A stretch of 64,000 nucleotides of DNA from assembly GCA_030248295.1 (NCBI GenBank), contig JASANH010000020.1:1-64000 (forward strand), given 5' to 3'. The stretch comes from Mesodorylaimus sp. YZB2_4 (lineage: Eukaryota; Nematoda; Enoplea; Dorylaimida; Dorylaimidae). Below are positions 28,618 through 40,739 of the stretch, one piece after another. How positions within the stretch are numbered: the first letter of the stretch is position 1; the number at the start of each line of letters is the position of its first letter. The position numbers were made by a program, and so were the translations under genes. Under the pieces are notes generated by a model. The model did not search any database, had not been told where the DNA came from, and saw only the letters and a program-made list of their open reading frames with translations.

Positions 28618-31231
28618 CTAAGCGACAGCATTGTTGTGAAATAAAGTGGAAGTTGATGGGGGTTGCCGTTGTATGCATGGATTGCCTTTTTGAACAGCGG
28701 CGACATCTTGAGCGTACAAAAATAGACATCGAAATAGACCATGACCAGGCGGGCGTCTACACCCAGGCGTTGTGCAGGGCAGACGGCTAGGGCAATGAGC
28801 TGGAACATGTCCTACAGCATGACAATCAGAGCATTTTCTCGTTGCTACATCGGCGGGTGGAGGGATCGACATTGTGGTATCGTACTGATAGCGAGTGATC
28901 GGGCACCGATGCACACGATCGCCAATTCCTCGTGGTGTTCAAACATTTGATTGGCTGGTCGTCTGAGACTGGTTTGACACTTGACTGGCATGCTGTGTCG
29001 CTGACGCCAACTTGACTAAGGCTGATGGTGTTGGCATTGGGGCTGGAGCCAACGATGATGGAGTTGGCTCAGGTGGTTTCGATAAAAATAAATTGCGTAG
29101 TTGCCACTTCGTTGCATGGAGTTTGACTCCATCAAAACTGGCTCCACTCAGTTTGTGAATATATTGCTCTTCGATGACCTTTGCTAATTCTGGTGGCATG
29201 TGACTGCGAAACGTGTCGATTGGTAGCCATCGGAGAAACGATGTGAGCGTGTCTGGGAACGCTTACGGAGCAGCAAGCTCCAATTGATTTGCATATGCGA
29301 GATAGTGTTCTCCAGGCATTGGTCTGGTTTGCTTGAATTGCGTGTGTAAATACGACTCGTCGTGGAATTGAAATTGCATGCACATTGCTCTCGTTACTTG
29401 AGACCATGTGAGTGTTGCCGGAGCAGGAAATTTGCAAATGTACTGACGTAACCATTGGGCTGCTTTGTCGCCTAGAAACAAAGGCAGAACGGCTAACAAA
29501 TCTCGATCAGATGTCGCTTGATACACTTGGATACGAATTAAAAAATCGGCCCACCATTCGTCCAATGGTGGCAAATCGACTTGACCAGTTTATTTTTCGA
29601 TATTGAGCTGCGGAATCTTGCCTTTATCCAACGCGATTTGAATTCGTGAACCAGTCAGTGCATGTTGCTGACCATGCTGTAGTTGTCCAGGAGGGGTCGC
29701 ATTGGCTTTGTGCGCTCGTCGTCGTTCGTACGTTGCAAGATCGATGCTTTTAGTTGATTGATCGATGTTGTTACCAGTTTGTGCGGCTGTAGCAGGCACA
29801 GCTAAGTTAATGACAGAAGAGGAGATTGCTTTTGCCGCTTTAGACAGGGCGATCGTGGCTTGCACGGTCTCCTTGACTAGTGCTTGTAGATCGGGTATGG
29901 GGTTGGAAGAGGCCGCTGGAACTGGCGGACCAACCTGCACTGGCGTCAGCTTTGGTGGATCGGTTGGCTGAGGGGGATTCCGACGCACCTGTTTCAATTC
30001 TTGTTGGAGGCGCTGAATCGTTGCAGTCTGCTCCTTGTTCTGCTCTGCATGTCGGTGATTTCGTGGGATGCCAATGACAGCTCGTTGTCTTGTGCCTGGC
30101 ACCATTCGATCAGTGTCTCGCGGGGGACTTAAGACAAGTCGTCAGCCGGTGGTGGTGGCGGGACAATCATCTGACCATGTAGTGGTGGATCGGTGAATCG
30201 GACGTGGCGTTGTTGGGGCTGCAAGCCAGTTCTCGAAGATGAAGTAGGCTGATTAAGAACGACGCCTGGATTGGACACAGGTTCGGATTGCTGCTGGGTG
30301 TTTGTTGGGCGACCCCACATTTGCGCACGAGCGTCATACATGAGCGGCTGCTCCATGACTTGATGTAGATAAAAAATATCAAGAGGGATTGTTACGAAAA
30401 AGTCGACAAAAATACCACCTGTGCTATATGTGGTCGTGATCTTATCGAGCCAGAATTGCATCAAATTACTTTCTGGACCAAACGTGCGATCCAAATTGGA
30501 CTGAGCTCGGGCGTGGGCCGCGGATGACACTGCTTGGCGATGTGTGTCAACGTTATCTTTATTGCCAGGTTCGGGGGATGCTTGAGGGACCTGCGAGCGA
30601 AGCACATTCCGCTAAAAACGAAGGATGTCGTACCATTAGAATTGTGACCACAAGAAACAGTCACTGGTTACAATCTTGACGAGGGAGCGTCAAGTGGGTC
30701 GAAACGTTCTTAAGACTGTGGCGGGTCATTGGAAGGAAGAACTGGATTAGAACGAGCATGGGCGGGGCACACTGGGATGACTCCAGTACTAGGTTGGTGA
30801 CCACCCTGAGCAGAGCAACGGATGTCAGATTGCTCACTCTGCTCTTCCATGTTCACCTTCGCTTGCAACGCTGGTATTTGAGCCTCGAGAATAGCCGTCT
30901 TCAACCATTCTTGAGCAAATTTTTATCGTTCTCCGGCCCATCGCTGCTCTCCTTGTTCGATCATGCTCCGTATCGACTCAGCATGACGTCTGGCACTGTC
31001 TGTCTCCATGACGGCTGCAACAGCATGTTCATACGACTCGGACACTTCTTGGCGGAGTTGCTTGGCCTGTTCAACAGAGATGAGCTGTCGTGCTGTCGTC
31101 GAGTTGCGGGAGGTAATTGGTCGCGTTCAACGGGGGGAACGGGGTGTATCGACGGCCGTTATCTGGATGGTGGACTCTTTGAAGGGATTCTTGTTGGTGA
31201 CCTGATCAGCATTGGGCGGCTGATCGGCCAT
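28618..31231 (-). pseudogene. gypsy-3 gag with zinc knuckle
   Basis: Translation probably began at ATG 31231 (MADQPPNADQV). Coiled-coil-like, Gln-rich segments follow (frames 30710-30904, 30129-30605 and 29590-30105). The frame 29263-29574 holds a Retrotrans_gag-type domain (EWWADFLIRIQVYQ, DKAAQWLRQY, QFQFHDESYL). After a further linker the frame 28618-28914 carries CSDCHAVGHVPAHC, a CCHC zinc knuckle, and CTTPGCRRPPGH, which may be a second. Multiple stops separate the frames. Gag would assemble the particle. Confidence 0.75.
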
Positions 31232-31362
31232 TTCGAACAGAATAATCAGCGAAATCAATGAGTGGTTTGCAAAGCCTGGCTAGTATCAGGCAGGAGGAAA
31301 GTGGAAAATCAGTGGCTAGGATGCACGGCTCACACGGGTTGGAGACCAGCAATGGGAACTAA

Positions 31363-31615
31363 TATAAGACCACTTGTCTTACAGGAAAAGGATTTACAAC
31401 TCAACCGCACCGAGTACGTACAAAAATGAACACTGATTAGAGAGCGAGCATCTACCCAAAGAGCAAAAGTGCACAAGCACAGAACAAACAAACAACACTC
31501 ATCAGACGAAGGAAGACCAGTTCCACACGCAGCAATCACCAGATATCACCAGACAGGCCTCACATCAGACGAGGTCACTCTCATGTGCATAACTTGATCT
31601 TCATTCTCCCTTACA
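31363..31615 (-). repeat. gypsy-3 5' LTR (253 bp)
   Basis: Same length as the 3' LTR with about 12% differences. Starts TGTAAGGGAG on the minus strand and ends in the same near-palindrome. The 5' untranslated region runs from 31362 down to the gag start at 31231. Confidence 0.8.
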
Positions 31616-32179
31616 AGCTTACCAATCTTGTATTTGTTCTGTATCCGAGTATGGTAGTGTCATCTGGGATCCAGTTTCAAAGCATGACATTGATGAATTG
31701 GAACGAGTGCAGTTCTATGCAGTTCGCCTCTTTCCAAACAATTTCACGATTTATTATGACGCTCTGAAACTGTCTGGCTGGTCATCTTTATCTAAACGTA
31801 GAAAGCGATAAAACCTATGCCAGTTTTATAAATCATATCACGGCCACAATGATTTTTGTAGCGTTTGCTTTGTTCATAAAGATTCCACTGTTCGTGCCAG
31901 TAATCGATTAGCCGATACTGATCACCATCTTATTGTGCCACGTCATAATCTGGAATCGTATAAGCAGTGGTTTTTGCATTCTTCCATACCTCTCTATATT
32001 TATGTGCTGTTGAATATATGTAGCCTTGGGCCATTTTTGGCAGGTTTAGAGAGCATATTTGACGGACTCCATATGGTATGTTTTCTTTCTTTTTTTGCGT
32101 TATATATTCTGCATGTGTCTGGTCTTAAAGTGCACTGCTAGTGTTTGGCGAAGAATAAACCATGATGATGATGATACTA
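31616..32179 (+). pseudogene. jockey/CR1-type LINE reverse transcriptase, part 2 and 3' end
   Basis: It resumes with AYQSCICSVSEYGSVIWDPV and IDELERVQFYAVRLF, the conserved 'EYxSxVWDP...LERVQ' block of jockey/CR1 RTs, then FTIYYDALKLSGWSSLSKRR and a late LIVPRHNLESYKQWF motif. A stop (KRR*) lies in the middle. The element ends with an (ATG)n-type tail at about 32160-32179, as many LINEs do. Together with 26361-26822 it forms one truncated LINE. Confidence 0.8.
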
Positions 32180-35130
32180 TCTTCGTCTGGTTCATCTCCA
32201 CTTCTAGGTTGGGTGAAGCACTGGTGACGCTAATGAATGTTGATCGCCATTTTGCATGTGTGACACTTCCTTACACCGCACTCTTGTTTTTTTCTAGTGT
32301 AGTACTCGAGCTTGCAAGCTTCACACCTGAGCAGTTTCTGACAAAGCGGTATTAATTGGCTTGCGATGCGACGTTTTCGGCACCTTTTTATCGCAGTTAT
32401 TTGGATAAAAAAAAGTGGAGATTGTTCTCGTAAAGTGGTCAGATCTAGATGCGAAATTCTTTTAGAGGAAAAACTGAATCATTTAGTTAAATTCAGTTAA
32501 CCTGTGCAGGAAGTTTGAGCGCAGCATTTCAATTTGCTGTAATCCACTGCACTTAAACTGCTACTCGATATCTTTGATTGCCCACCAGTCAGACGTCGAT
32601 TTTAACATGGAAGGGCACACTGGCAACCCAGTTCCGTTGAAGCTCTCTCATTCTCTCTGCTGAAAACCCCACAAAAACGATGAAATTTAGAAAGTGGCAA
32701 TGCTTTTGCTTTAGCACTAATTTTAAACTTGAAAGTAGCGCCTGGAAACAGTGAAACCTATCGTATTCGATCTGGTTTCTGATCCAAATAGCAATGCGTG
32801 CAGGTGCACACAGCGTTCTACGTTATATGGCCCACCTAATATGTTTTGCACACGGCTCACACGCAAAACATAAGGCCCCCCCCCCCGCCTATAGACTTAT
32901 CCTCTATTCCGGAGGAAGTTTGGGACAGCAAATTTTTTGAGTCCGACTTGGAAATATGTGACAGTGCATTGTCAGCTCAGTCACTTCAGATAACCATTTT
33001 GTCAAAAATTGCAGATTCTTGTCAGGATTTTCGTTCTCCTAGGCTGCACAAGTTCTCTATCACCTAGACAGCAAATTGGGAAAACAAGCTTGGACGATGG
33101 CCAAACGATGTTCGTCAAGCCCTTTTTCGACGTCAGCAGGCCGATGCGGGGAATCGACTGTAAATCGACTGGAAAATCGGCAGAAATCGATTCGACTGTA
33201 TCGAACAAAATCAATGATCAGCCCAAATCGATCGATGCTTCTGATCGATCGTCGTTCACATCCACTATTTCCCGCATGTCGATCGGAAGTGATGCCCCAA
33301 TCCCAGGTCTGGCCCCCTACAGCAGTCAATATCGACCAAAATATACAACAATCGGAGATGGGGGAAGAGTCATTTGATCGAGGAGTCTCGTCTGCTCGGC
33401 CTGATCCCTGATTTTAGCGCAGTCATAGCCCGGCGATGCAGACTGTGCGACTCGCACATGTCGAGGACGAAAATTGAGACTCCACAAATAATTCAGATAG
33501 GGGTCCAGATTTTGGCATCTCACAAAAACGTAGGTAATGAAAATGAATATCATACTCTCTTTTCAATATTCCCACATCAATTCGACAATGCACTCCGCCT
33601 TTGAGCCCGTTCGTCTTTGACTGGCCAGCAAGGCTGTGAGGGGACCAGAGGCCCTCTGCGTCCCCAAAAAGACAGAAGGCCATGGCTGTGGTTATAAACA
33701 GTAGGAAACGGCGTTTTTTTCCATTGCGGTAGGAATTAAGTTTGAGAACTATAGATGGGTACTGTAGATGTGATTTTTTAATTGCAAATCCTGTTTGACG
33801 TTGTTAATGTGTAGATGATTATTTATGTATTAACTGCTCCTTTCGATAACCGAAGCCCCGGCGTTCACTTAAGCAGCGCTGTGCGACCACGATTCAGAAT
33901 GGTGGATGCGATATCAAAGGCTTCCACAAGTCTGCATGGACCCATGTCTGATCTGATCCCACTATCTGCTGCCGCTTGTCGGGATTCTGGCTTGAAGCAT
34001 GCCCAGGACCGACCACCTGCCAACAAATTTACGAAGAAAGTGCGAAAATGTAAGTGCTGCTGGCGGAAAGGGTCGAAATGTCGGCACGCAAGCAAATGGT
34101 AGGTTGCCATGGTCCCAAAATATGGAAATAGTGAAAACCTCGCAAGATGCGACAGCTAGTCGTTCCTTGCTTTGCCAATATATAATCCAAGATGAGCATC
34201 AAGTTACAGTATAAAAAAATGCAAAAACATCATTTTCAAATGCAAAAAATCACAATGCACACAGCACAGCAAAACACACCAAATGAAATTATTCACGTAG
34301 AAAAGGCCATTTGCAAACACCATTCCATCAATTTCAATGCTTTTGATTCCTGATCGAAGGGCAGTGTTTGGGCGAAATAGGGCACGCGCTCGTCGTGCTG
34401 CTTGTCCACGTCGACGTCCATGTTCGCGCACGCCCTGCACTTATACACCGGGTACATTCACAGCATCAACAAATCAAATCAACAAAATCAATCAACAAAG
34501 CCACAATCACAGTATTAAAACAATGCAAGCGCGTACACAAGCCGTTCTGGTTGGACTTTGGGTGCTAGGATCGCACTTCCGAGAGGCATATAAACGCTGC
34601 CAAAATCACAAGCCACCCTGCGAGTTTTAGGGCTGTACTGAGCAGGTTGATGAATTCTTGACATCAACTGCGCACAACTCTACAAAATGACAGAGCACAA
34701 GTGCGATCGATATCATCTGATTAAAACCCATGTATGATATGGTGGGCCAGTGTCAGATATCACGCTTGGAGTTTAGAGCTCTTAGGACGTATCTACATGA
34801 AGAAGTGGTGTGTTGTGGTGCGACAGATGCTGCATGGGAAATAGGTTGAGAGGCCAGATCATAACCGCAAGAATGGCTGCTTAACAGTAGGGGTCTCGGG
34901 TTACACGTATGGTCTGAGCGGCTGGACACCAGACAGAGGCCAGTGACCGCTTGGACAGTTAGTTAACAGGTGTCGAGTGCCGCCTGATGACCGGCGGCGG
35001 TGACCAAACAGTTGCGTTGCTTCTTGCTTAGGTGAATGAACGAGGGGGTTGTGCCTGGCGCTAAACTTTTTGTTGTGAAGATTCGCTCTTCACTAATCGA
35101 TCTACCCGAATGTCTAGTCTGGCGATGAAG
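32180..35130. other. Long stretch without a recognised gene
   Basis: Plus-strand frames 33009-33377 (122 aa, Ser/Asp-rich, with SSFTSTISRMSIGSD) and 33815-34102 (95 aa, ending in a KVRKCKCCWRKGSKC basic Cys patch) are the most gene-like, but neither shows a known domain. A C run lies at 32878-32887. The interval 34640-35100 shows nothing coding. Confidence 0.4.
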
Positions 35131-35400
35131 TTAAGAAGGAAGGGATCTAAAAATATATTCTTCGAATGCATGAATTGCTGTCTTCTTGCATGGTGGAGTA
35201 TATACTGTTACGTATATGAGGAAACCCAGTTGGCCATTTTGAATACGCAAAGCCAATACCTCAATACTAGGGCATTCGATTCCAAAGCTGATGACTGGTT
35301 TCTGACGAACCACATCGCGCCCGTTTCGAACATACGCCGCAGCGCCACCGCCACTTCTATTTCGATCGATACGAAATAATTTTATTCCCCCGATAGACAA
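35131..35400 (-). pseudogene. LINE apurinic endonuclease fragment
   Basis: 89-aa minus-strand frame with LFRIDRNRSGGGAAAYVRN and, 30 residues on, IEVLALRI and VTVYTPPCKK. This is the conserved middle of the LINE APE-type endonuclease (the DR...GGG...YVR block and the ...YxPP block). The enzyme nicks target DNA to start reverse transcription. Only this piece remains; it is not contiguous with the Tx1/L1-type RT at 36.1-37.7 kb. Confidence 0.7.
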
Positions 35401-35869
35401 TCTGAGTCAGCAATAGTTAGATCAATTTTAGTTCCTCCAAGACTAAATATGTCGTAATGGCCGCCAGGGATAGTTGCCTCGTGCTCGTGGCCTTCATCAA
35501 ATCCTGTAACACTATTAATATTGGCGAACCCAATAAACCAATTATGAGTCCGTTGTTTTGGGGAAGTGGAGCAAAATCACTTGGGGAGGAAGATGGGGTA
35601 ATGTGATCGAAGAAAGAGTCAGAGGAATTACCACCTCATGGGTGGGATGGGCTTACTGTGCACGCTGAATTCTTTTGTTTTGTAAATTGCACTGTTAACC
35701 TGATGCTGGTATCTTAGTTGGCTCCCTATTTCTTTGGTCACCATATTTTTATTGCAGGAACGGAAAAAAGGTAATCAACACAAAATAACCACCTGGTTAA
35801 TCATTTCACTATAAATCACTTGTCATTTCTTATCTTCTTTATCTTCATCAAGCCACCGCCTACTTAGTG

Positions 35870-36115
35870 ACTGAGGAGCAATCCCCCCCCCCCCCCCCCC
35901 CAAGTACCGTACATTGCGCGATACACGCACATTGGTTTTATATTTTTTTTCAATTTTCCCTCCTTTTTTCATTTTTTTATTTTTCATATTTTTTTAAAAT
36001 AGAATAATTTTTTATAGTTTTTCCTCTTCTTTATTTTGTTATTGGATTTTTTTATTTTCAAAATTTTTCAAATGTTTTCTTTTTTATCTTCATTCTTTGA
36101 ATTTTCCTTTCATCT
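35870..36115 (-). repeat. Poly-C run and T-rich tail next to LINE 3' end
   Basis: A run of about 21 C at 35882-35902 is followed by strongly T-rich sequence to 36115. Read on the minus strand the latter is an A-rich 3' region directly after the stop of the LINE ORF. It could be a true 3' UTR or degraded base calling. Confidence 0.45.
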
Positions 36116-37740
36116 CTATCTTATTCTGAGGAGATAAGAAGACTTTACAAAGATCTCGTTGAAACGATGTGGTGTCATGGTATACCTAGCTCTTTTAAAC
36201 AAAAGTCGAAGGCGCTTCACGAGTGAAACCCAAAGGTCAGTGTCTGAATTCTTTTCCTCATAAACCATTCTAGCAAACCAAATGCATCTCTGCGCTGATC
36301 GTAGAATCAAGTTCACAATCATCTTCAGATGTAAGAATTTTCTGCCAGTCACTCCAAAAATCCTGCTTTTCTCTTTCAAAGTGATTGGATAAGTCTTCGC
36401 GTCAAGACCCACGCTATGATCACTCAAAATACTAAAGTTAGCACTCAGAACGGCTTTCCGAACGTCCTTGTATAAACGGGGTGCCTGCTTAGAGCTGATC
36501 TGCGACAAAGGTGCCTTCTCAACTTTACCATAAAAGCAATCGAAGAACGAGTGTCGTACAGCCTTCTCCTGAGCCGAACGCCTGCGTATCAACAACATCA
36601 AACGAAAGGCGAGCACTTTAAAGCCAATGTCAGGGTACCCCACTCCTCTTCGCTTTTTGGCCCTTTTGAAAATGAGCTTATTTATCTTATTTTGCTTTGC
36701 CGGGTGCCTTAGATATGAATCCATGTGTGTCTCAGCAAACCTTTGCAAATCATTTTTAGGCGCAATTACTGATGCTAAATACCAAAGTTTGGACAGGAAA
36801 TAAGTATTAGCCACGTATGCACTACCGAAAGAGGACACCTCAGTGCGCGGAATCTTATCTCCCAGCGTGCCAATGTGTCCTCGCACTGCTTCCCGATTTT
36901 TCGTTATCTCCATCCCCTCGTTTTTAATTAAGAAACCGTATACTTTAACTCGACTCACAACGAGGTCTTGCAGGTCGTGTAATAGGCGGAATAGCCCTAC
37001 ATTGGCGAAGATACCGCGGGGGGCGGATGGACTCAAAAACCTTCCAGGCAGGTCAGCTAGTCGTAGGTGCCTGAGACCTCAACCCGACGGGTTTCAGCCT
37101 CGCCTGGATGAGCGTATCGAGCGGACAACGAAGGCAACTGATGCGCTGTATGCGGCGGCCAGTCAAGGCAACTGCATACTGCTCGTGCATAAGGCGGCCA
37201 GTTAAGGCAACCAAATGCACTACCTTATCCACAGGCCAAACACGCCCACTACAGTCGGCATCCAAGCAGTCCTTTTTCATCTCACCCAGCAACAGAATCT
37301 TTGTTTTGGCTCTTTTCAATGTTGCCCCAGAAGTCCTATTGTACCAATTGTATACCTCAAACACACGCTTTACAGACTTTGAGTCAGCTAGCAAATAATT
37401 TGTGTCGTCTGCATAGTTGTTCAGTTTTAGTTGTTGCCTAAACACATCGATGCCTTTTGCTGTTCTGTCCCTCCTTATGAAATTGGTTACAGTCTCAGAG
37501 ACCAACGCGTAGAGCAAAGCCGACAGGGGACAGCCCTGCCTGATTCCTCTGGTCAGACTGAAAGGCGAGGACACGTATCTATTTACCTGACCTGACGAAC
37601 TCATTGATCCTATTCTGTAGATGATACCAACCCATTTTTGGAAAACAGGCCCCAGTCCAAAAAAATCTAGCACTCGGAAAAGATATTCCCATTCGATGAT
37701 GTCAAAAGCTGACATATGATCCACCCACAAAAGTAGGTGG
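36116..37740 (-). pseudogene. Tx1/L1-type LINE reverse transcriptase
   Basis: Frame 37730-37053 has MSAFDIIEWEYLFRVL with the first catalytic Asp, SFSLTRG-like PFSLTRGIRQGCPLSALLY, KLNNYADDTNYLL with the YADD box, and KRAKTKILLLGE, all typical of the Tx1/L1 branch. Around 37.04-37.22 kb a VALTGR-repeat segment and a frameshift interrupt it. Frame 37036-36116 continues with VYGFLIKNEG, TYFLSKLWYLASVIAP and the C-terminal region. The 5' end is truncated at about 37740, against candidate exon 5 of the gene at 37.7-38.7 kb. Confidence 0.8.
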
Positions 37741-38683
37741 ATACCAGTGGATTACATGGATTAGACTGACATACTAGTACAATCGGATGATGCTGCCGAT
37801 TTTTCTTGTCGCAGTCATTACCAGACATGCCGCACACGCTTAGCTGAAAATCGGAAGCCGCCTGCCTGGTCGAAGTCGATAGCGGCAGCAATGTATCTAA
37901 AATTTGTCCAAGTTAAACATAAAAACCCAGTGTTACTACTGATGATCTCAAAAGCTTTACCTGCTTCATGGTCTTGTAGCCCAGAGAAATTTTGGCGTGG
38001 TTCTGGTCGCGGTTCACTGATCCTTTGAATACGCTGATGACAAGCGTGGCATGTTTAAATCTGATCGATACAATCAGCACTAAAACAAGCAATACTATTC
38101 TTTGCAACACACTATCGGACGGGTAAGCTCACTCTTGAAAACTGGTTGCCCCAGTTGAAGGAGTAGCACCACATTGAACGCTGTTCTGCTCCATAGGCAA
38201 CGACCTAAGATAATGGGTTTCACGGTCGTACCAAACAGATCTACTGTATGCAAATTTTCTTACCTTCTCGTTTAAAATTTTTCGAAAAGTTTTCAGTTCA
38301 GACTTCAGATTCGACAGACGAACCGCCTTGCGCAAATAAGCATGGCCAACGCTATTGACTTGACCGCGATAATCCGTATAGATGACTGCCGCGAAACGTG
38401 TCGGTTTTTTCGGTTTCGAGTTTTCTTTGAATTGCTTGATCTTCGACTTGAACCCAGCGAGAATCGCAGCATCAACAGCGCCACGATGAGACTTATTACA
38501 GGTACCTTTAAAAAATATACGTACACTACTGGGCTATCTTCGGAAACTCGCAAAAACAAAGGCAGTAGAAAACCTTGAACTTACGCTTTTTCGCCGTATC
38601 AATCCTGCTTTTAGAAGGCAGTTCCGCCGTAAAAACAGTTCAGCAGAGGTTTCAGTTACACCAGTTTCGTACATGGCAAACAG
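37741..38683 (-). CDS. Candidate multi-exon gene with very short introns
   Basis: Proposed exons: 38683-38585, 38491-38264, 38204-38133, 38079-37961 and 37896 downward. Exons 1-3 join in phase 0. Donors are GTAAGT (38584), GTAAGA (38263), GTGAGC (38132) and GTAAAG (37960); introns are 93, 59, 53 and 64 bp. The encoded parts look protein-like (ELFLRRNCLLKAGLIRRKS, FAAVIYTDYRGQVNSVGHAY, YGAEQRSMWCYSFNWG, KISLGYKTMKQ). Exons 3/4 and 4/5 do not join without a stop, so the model is wrong there or the gene is decaying. The 3' end is lost at the LINE insertion. I do not recognise the protein. Confidence 0.4.
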
Positions 38684-38739
38684 CTGTTCGCATTCGTGAA
38701 TTAAAAATATCCACAATATCTTACTCAACAAAGTTCCAA

Positions 38740-38990
38740 ATGACGGTGGGTAATATGGAAAAAATGATTTTATTTATTTAGCTTTGCACTCTAGACAGAT
38801 CTATCTTGATATGATGAGGTCTATGATATTTATGTCTATGATGAGTGAACTTATTTTGACGCAAGGGCATTGCGATGGATAAATATGGCGCACAGTGGCA
38901 CAGCAAACGATAGATTCATATCTCGTGCGGGCACCGCTCGCAAGGTGCCGTCATCGCGCAGAGCCTACCGTATGCGATGTTTCCGCCTCG
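38740..38990. other. No gene recognised
   Basis: Intergenic sequence between the candidate short-intron gene and the gypsy-2 RT fragment; nothing notable. Confidence 0.5.
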
Positions 38991-38999
38991 CAGTTAATA

Positions 39000-39470
39000 C
39001 CTGGAGGGGGACAATGAAAAGACAGCATTCCGGGTGCCAGGAGGCGGACACTACCAGTTTGAAGTGTTGCCCTTTGGCCTGACAAATTTGCCTGCTGTTT
39101 TAATGAGGCTCATGAATGCCACCTTAGCAGGGTTGAACTTGAAACGATGCGTCATTTACTCAGACGACATTTTGGTCATGTCGAAATCCTACGCAGACCT
39201 AAGGAGCAGGTACAGGAAGTATTTAAGTGTCTGCATGAAGCTAACCTTCGTCTAAAATTATCGAAGTGTCAATTTTTAAAGACTGAAGTGCCTTTCTTGG
39301 GGGTATCCGCTGAGGGACTTGAAACAGATGAAAGAAAGGTCAAAGCTGTTGTAGAAATGCCAACTCCGAATGACAGAAAGGCAGTGCGCCGGTATCTGCG
39401 CATGTGTGTTTTCTACAGGCGTTTCATTCCGAATTTTTCGAAGATTGCGATGGTTATGAACACGTCATGA
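39000..39470 (+). pseudogene. gypsy-2 reverse transcriptase fragment
   Basis: Reads FEVLPFGLTNLPAVLMRLMN then CVIYSDDILVMS with the catalytic YSDD (about 39157-39168). A shift near 39210 moves to frame 39147-39470, which carries LHEANLRLKLSKCQF, VPFLGVSAEGLETD and FYRRFIPNFSKIA, the RT thumb and connection. The fingers with the first catalytic Asp are absent. It ends in TGA at 39468-39470. Confidence 0.85.
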
Positions 39471-39755
39471 CTTATGCAAGCCATAGATTGCTACCAAGCA
39501 AAACGCGTTATCCAGTGACTGAACTAGAAGGACTTGCAGTATACTGGGCTGTCAAACTATTTCGACCCTACATTTACTAGCAGAAGTTTACTATCATCAC
39601 CGATCATTTACCATTAGTGTCAATGTTCAGAAACGAAAGCAATGATGGCAGACTCGCAAGGTGGATTGCTAATTTGGCTGGCATGCATTTTGAAGTACGA
39701 TATCGTGCGGGTACGAAACATGCAAATGTCGATGAATTTAACCGTGCGAGCAACA
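39457..39755 (+). pseudogene. gypsy-2 RNase H fragment
   Basis: MTYASHRLLPSKTRYPVTEL and EGLAVYWAVKLFRPYIY (with the Glu of the active site), then FTIITDHLPLVSMF and RWIANLAGMHFEVRYRAGTKH. This is the second half of a gypsy RNase H; the first catalytic Asp is lost in the deletion at 39470. One stop lies in the frame near 39580. It joins abruptly to the integrase at about 39755. Confidence 0.8.
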
Positions 39756-40712
39756 TCTTACAGCAGTGTCATAGCGATGCATTTGCCGCACACCCTGGGA
39801 TTGGTAAAACATTTGACAAAGTAGCACAGCGATATTATTGGGATGGTTACTTCCAAGACGTTGAACAATACGTCAAACAATGCACTTGGCGTGCACGCTT
39901 TGAGAATCCATCAAACACTCGTGCTGCCGCGCTTCAACCAATGCCCTTAACTTCGAAACCTTGGAAGAGAGTTGCAGTAGATCTGTTCGGCCCATTGCCA
40001 CCAACCGCGCAAGGAAATACGTACGTTACTGTCTTTACTGATTACATTACCTGTTGAGTTAGAGCAGTACCGCTACCTGACAAAGGATCCAAAACAGTAG
40101 CAAAAGCCTTCGTGCAAGAAATACTTTGCCGTTATAAAAGTTGCAAAGACTTGTTATCCGATCGATGCACCAAATTTCTTTTCTTGTATGATGCAAGAAG
40201 TACGTCAGATGTGCGATATCGAGAAGAAGAACACTACAGCTTACCATCCAATGACAAATGGTCTAACGGAATCTTTTAACAAAGTACTTGGTACGATGCT
40301 AGGTATCTACTAGAAGCAGTTTGGTAAAGAATGGGATGCAGCATTACCATTTTCACTATTTGCCTATCGGTCGTCCATACAGTCTTTTGTCACGTACTCT
40401 CCCTATTGGATATTATTTAGGAAGGAACCAAAAATACCAGGAAAGCTGACACTTGCATTATCGGAGAGAAAGCCTACGAAAGATGATGCAGATGCAGTTG
40501 CTGCAGGTCTTCAAGTCATGAAGACAATAATTCGTAATAATCTGCAAGAAGCGCAAGCACGTCAAGAGAAGCATTACGATAAGAATAAGGATATACATGA
40601 TTTTGGTGTGAATAGTCTAGTTTGGCTGCAAACAGTTCCTTTTACTCGGTGCAAAGCTACAACCGAAATGGGACGTACCATGTATAATTTTAGCCAAACC
40701 TTCCACCACTGA
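39756..40712 (+). pseudogene. gypsy-2 integrase
   Basis: The HHCC region has HPGIGKTFDKVAQRYYWDGY; the second Cys of the CxxC pair is kept (CTWRARF has lost the first). The core begins with VAVDLFGPLPP (Asp) and VTVFTDYITC, then a stop at 40056-40058. Shifted frames continue with YHPMTNGLTESFNKVLG (catalytic Glu) and AYRSSIQSFVTYSPYW. A basic segment and NSLVWLQTVPF, an SH3-like end, close it. Stops and shifts make it inactive. Confidence 0.85.
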
Positions 40713-40739
40713 TAGCGTTATCCGCCTTTGGTCAAAACC

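Larger units (their letters stand above)
26823..31615 (-). mobile_element. gypsy-3, LTR element with gag and protease only
   Basis: Two 253-bp LTRs in the same orientation bound the element (4,793 bp). On the minus strand it has a gag region, zinc knuckle and aspartic protease, then about 0.9 kb without recognisable RT or integrase before the 3' LTR. It sits inside the LINE RT gene. A clear target duplication is not visible (AGTT versus AGCT). Estimated LTR divergence is about 12%, so the insertion is not recent. It is probably non-autonomous or internally deleted. Confidence 0.85.

Noticed and set aside
30758-31261. 167-aa plus-strand ORF
   Set aside because: It is the antisense shadow of the gypsy-3 gag start.
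26811-31622. Target duplication of gypsy-3
   Set aside because: AGTT on one side and AGCT on the other differ, and longer comparison gives nothing; not strong enough to annotate.
36000-36115. Microsatellite or centromeric repeat
   Set aside because: The T-rich stretch has no period and is better explained as the A-rich 3' end of the minus-strand LINE.
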